A stretch of 15,822 bases of DNA, taken from NCBI GenBank assembly GCA_016866645.1, contig VGLX01000006.1, positions 1 to 15,822 on the forward strand, read 5' to 3'. Positions 13,509-15,822 of this stretch are shown piece after piece. Numbering within the stretch: the stretch's first letter is position 1; the number at the start of each line of letters is the position of its first letter. This DNA is from Candidatus Woesearchaeota archaeon (lineage in GTDB: Archaea; Nanobdellota; Nanobdellia; SCGC-AAA011-G17; VGLX01). Below the pieces are notes generated by a model. The model worked only from the letters and a program-made list of their open reading frames with translations, made no database searches and was not told where the DNA came from. The position numbers and the translations under genes were made by a program.

Positions 13509-14654
13509 TTATCGGTACCCTTTATTGATAAGCTCGGTCCAGTAAGAGTCAGGGTATTCTTTAAGCAACCGTTGCTTATACTCTTCAGCTTTAGCTTTTT
13601 TTCCGGCGTCTGAGTAAGTCCGGTATGAGAAGTACAGGACGTCGTCTAAGTTTTTCGTAAAGCCTTTCGACTCGTACTCTTCCCTGGCCCATTCTACCCT
13701 TCCAATCGCTTTATCATGGTCATCAATCCATGATGCTGCGCAGCACATCTCATTAAGCAAGTCCTCTAGGGTGTCGATGTCTTGTGTTTTGCTAAGCGCA
13801 TCTTTGAAAATGTCATAGCTCACTTCGTACTCTTTAAGATATTTATAGAAATAAGCCTTGAAAGCATCATTGTAAACCAGGACGTGGGCGTCATACTCGT
13901 CCTTGCTCGCATCTAGCTCTTCTCCATCGTCATAAAAAGTGGGGTCTATATGGCTTATCATCAGGCTTTCTTTTTGGGGGATCATTACAGACACCCAAGC
14001 GTGGCCTTTCATGCTGCCGCCAAGATCTTCATTGGACAGGTAGACGTTTTTCAGGTTAGGGTTATACGCTTTCACCATCTCGAACGCGTTTATAGTAGCG
14101 TTCCGGTACTTGTCGCAGTCCCCGAACCCGTAATGGAAATAATACTCGCTGTTTATGAACCTGCCATGCTTCTTCGCGAACCAATTATCAGACTTATCAA
14201 CGTCACAATAGGTTATCCTTGAAACCACTATGTCAGTTATAGCCTTTATAGCGTCTTTCGCGCTCATGCCGCCTAGCTTCTCACGGTCGTATCCGAGCTT
14301 TGCAGCTTCTGCATAGAACTCATCCGAGAACATCTCATGGTCCTTCACGCCATACGTGTCCTGCTGTTTTTTTATTATTCCTTCCAAATCTTTAGGCAAA
14401 GGCACTTCCTCTTTAGGAATCATCTGCTCATTCATCTGAGAGAAGTCGAAATATGTTATGTTCTTGCCGTATTTTTTGAAAGTCTTAGAAGGCCTGTCAA
14501 TGGATATCACATTTACAATGCTGTCCTTATCGTTTTTGTAAACAATGCTGTCCTTATCGTTTTTGTAATAGTTCGGCAAAGTATAAGCTCCGACTAGTAT
14601 GCTGCCTGCTGCTAAAGAAGCCAACACCACGTTTAGTAACGAACCCTTTTTCAT
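13509..14654 (-). CDS. Exported transglutaminase-like protein
   Basis: The 381-residue protein begins with a signal anchor (about 5-25). The core has the order of a transglutaminase-like cysteine protease fold: catalytic cysteine in FGDCDKYRNAT (C180), histidine in GHAWVSVMIP (H218) and aspartate in HIDPTFYDD (D237). The family includes proteases and amide hydrolases acting outside the cell or at the envelope. The C-terminal third (about 265-381) is helical and TPR-like (KAKAEEYKQRLLKEYPDSYW). A perfect nine-residue tandem repeat (YKNDKDSIV, twice) follows the anchor, encoded by 27-base repeats at 14515-14568. ATG 14654 has an upstream AGAGGT and TATA box. The triad is complete, so activity is likely; the substrate is unknown. 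Confidence 0.75.
   Translation of the reverse strand: MKKGSLLNVVLASLAAGSILVGAYTLPNYYKNDKDSIVYKNDKDSIVNVISIDRPSKTFKKYGKNITYFDFSQMNEQMIPKEEVPLPKDLEGIIKKQQDTYGVKDHEMFSDEFYAEAAKLGYDREKLGGMSAKDAIKAITDIVVSRITYCDVDKSDNWFAKKHGRFINSEYYFHYGFGDCDKYRNATINAFEMVKAYNPNLKNVYLSNEDLGGSMKGHAWVSVMIPQKESLMISHIDPTFYDDGEELDASKDEYDAHVLVYNDAFKAYFYKYLKEYEVSYDIFKDALSKTQDIDTLEDLLNEMCCAASWIDDHDKAIGRVEWAREEYESKGFTKNLDDVLYFSYRTYSDAGKKAKAEEYKQRLLKEYPDSYWTELINKGYR
14515..14568. repeat. Perfect 27-base tandem repeat inside the transglutaminase-like gene
   Basis: Two identical 27-base units (14515-14541 and 14542-14568) keep the reading frame and encode two copies of YKNDKDSIV just outside the predicted membrane anchor. Perfect identity suggests a recent duplication or slippage event. 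Confidence 0.9.
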
Positions 14655-14664
14655 GAACTGTACA

Positions 14665-14690
14665 ACCTCTGTTAAGCAGATATATAAATC
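14665..14690 (-). promoter_or_regulatory. Promoter and RBS of the transglutaminase-like gene
   Basis: On the minus strand a TATA-like TTTATATA (about 14681-14688) is followed by AGAGGT (14665-14670), ten bases before ATG 14654. The rest of 14691-14795 shows no gene or repeat that I can support. Confidence 0.45.
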
Positions 14691-14795
14691 TTTTTAAACC
14701 AGCTTTCTTGATTGCTAAATCTTGTAGTTTATGACACTTTTGGCCGTAACGCTTGACGTTTCGCGACGTGCTCGTTAGAATGATGCATGCAGGGC

Positions 14796-15646
14796 CTACT
14801 GTTTTGAGATTGTCTTCAGCCTTTTTCGCTTATGCGTGATGTCCAAGCAGTTTTCTGCGCTTACGACCTTCTTTCCTGTCTTCTTCTCGAGCTCCACCCT
14901 CGCATTGCCCGCTATGCTTCCCCCTTCTTTGGCAGACTCTGCGCATTGAGGAAGCCCTTTCGAGTCCTTGGTTTTAGTTATCTCCGTTGTCGCTTTCTCG
15001 CCAAGCATCGTGAAGATCAGTTCCAAGTCAGTCATGTGGTCGCGGAGGTTCTGGTTCTTGCGCTTAACATCTAGCTGTTTTACCTTCTTATGCTCGCCTG
15101 TAGTTAGGTTAAAAGTAGCTTTTGATATCTCATCTGTGAGTATAGCGAATTCCTTCTCTTCGTTTATATCTCTGTTTTTCCACTCTTCACTGAGCTCTTG
15201 CCTGACTGCTATGCCCCTTAAGCGTTTTTCTATCCATTCTTTCGGGTAGCCTTTAAGCTCGTAATATTTTCTCGCCCTTTCCTGCGCGAGCTCAGGATTC
15301 TCTATCTCCTTGATGCGCTCGTAGCCGACTTTAGCCAGCCACTGCTTAAAAGGCTCAGCTTTAGGCGACGGTATAGACTGTATAATCCGAAACATAGACT
15401 CAGTGTTCGCACAGTCAGTCCCATATTTTTTTCCATCAATAGCTTCTAATTTCAGTCGTACCCAAATTGGGGACAGCTCAAGCTGTAAAAACTCCCTGTC
15501 CTTCACTTTACCCCAATACTGCCTGGGGTAGGGCTGTCAGTCAAGGCTTCTACAACATCAACCACTGAGAAATACCACTCCCCTTTATGCCATACTCTCC
15601 TTATCTTCTTCCCATGGAACACAGCAAGCGAATTCTCTTGACTCAT
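14796..15646 (-). pseudogene. Frameshifted Bro-N/DinD-like gene
   Basis: Two frames join into one BRO/DinD-type protein. From ATG 15646 the N-terminus reads ...KKIRRVWHKGEWYFSVVDVV, EALTDSPT, a typical Bro-N start, then runs to a stop after the run of four Cs (15525-15528 on the plus strand). With one extra C the frame continues as PRQYWGKVKDREF into the long downstream frame (about 236 residues) with TDCANTESMFRIIQSIPSPK, AEPFKQWLAKVGYERIKEI, AILTDEISKATF, LRDHMTDLELIFTMLGE and GGSIAGNARVELEKKTGKKV. Bro-N proteins are found in viruses, phages and bacterial damage-inducible loci and often bind DNA. The single-base loss could be a true frameshift or a sequencing error; the rest of the gene is well preserved, which favours a recent event. 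Confidence 0.8.
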
Positions 15647-15721
15647 GCTTGATAATGTATTCTCCGAGCTTTATTAAGCTTTTCACAGAAAAACGCATAC
15701 CATCTGTTATGAGGTTCTTTT

Positions 15722-15822
15722 TTAGATTATGATAGGTTTGGGATCGTATATTGTGGCGTCTCTGATTCTTTCTAGGTAGAATGTTCTTGTGTCGTTTCTC
15801 AGTTCGCAGTAGGCTTCTATTT
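15722..15822 (-). CDS. 3' end of a probable WYL-domain protein
   Basis: The last ~32 codons of a minus-strand gene enter the window, reading IEAYCELRNDTRTFYLERIRD, then a short tail ending PKPIII at TAA 15722-15724. The 'AYCELRND-RTF-LERI' phrase is the end of a WYL domain, a ligand-sensing module of transcription regulators (often near defence genes) and of some helicase or J-domain fusions. Start and domain context lie outside the window. Confidence 0.55.
   Translation of the reverse strand, partial: IEAYCELRNDTRTFYLERIRDATIYDPKPIII

Noticed and set aside
1..15822. tRNA genes
   Set aside because: I found no cloverleaf with a GTTCRA T-loop and matching acceptor stem on either strand by eye; a covariance search would be decisive.

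Overview
The window looks archaeal. Several genes have a TATA-like box about 25 to 28 bases upstream of the start codon, so their transcripts are probably nearly leaderless. A few genes instead have GGAGG-type ribosome binding sites. One gene encodes a full SRP54 signal-recognition GTPase with an archaeal-type methionine-rich tail. AT-rich DNA, many small zinc-ribbon proteins and the type of retroelement present would fit a DPANN-like lineage (Woesearchaeota or Pacearchaeota), but that placement is inference.

The central discovery is a compact diversity-generating retroelement (DGR) at 3483-5691. A 232-residue target protein ends in a 94-base variable repeat (VR, 4106-4199). A matching template repeat (TR, 4468-4561) lies 268 bases further on, followed at once by a DGR-type reverse transcriptase (4585-5691). 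VR and TR differ at 22 positions and every one is an adenine in the TR. None of the 62 non-adenine positions differs. This is the signature of adenine-directed mutagenic homing. A GC hairpin follows the target stop codon, as in other DGRs. No avd-like accessory gene is visible.

Left of the DGR: a ribbon-helix-helix protein gene and an unknown partner gene (111-1456) behind a palindromic AT-rich operator; a GC-rich, hairpin-forming stretch that may be a small RNA (about 1478-1710); a decayed gene fragment (1811-1966); and a two-gene membrane-protein operon on the minus strand (1994-3353), divergent from the DGR.

Right of the DGR: srp54 (5718-7121), then an accessory block of six genes. These are an unknown zinc-ribbon protein, a SEC-C protein, a zinc-finger/TPR protein, a small CcbP-like protein and an AbiEi/AbiEii toxin-antitoxin pair with an upstream inverted repeat. 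The block is bounded on its far side by a second, frameshifted copy of the last ~155 bases of srp54 (12269-12426), so the ~5.1 kb between the two copies may be an inserted island.

The remainder holds a small lipoprotein, a two-zinc-ribbon protein, a secreted or membrane-anchored transglutaminase-like protein, a frameshifted Bro-N/DinD-like gene and the 3' end of a probable WYL-domain gene. The mix of DGR, toxin-antitoxin, Bro-type gene, gene fragments and a duplicated gene end marks this as an accessory region built around a housekeeping gene.
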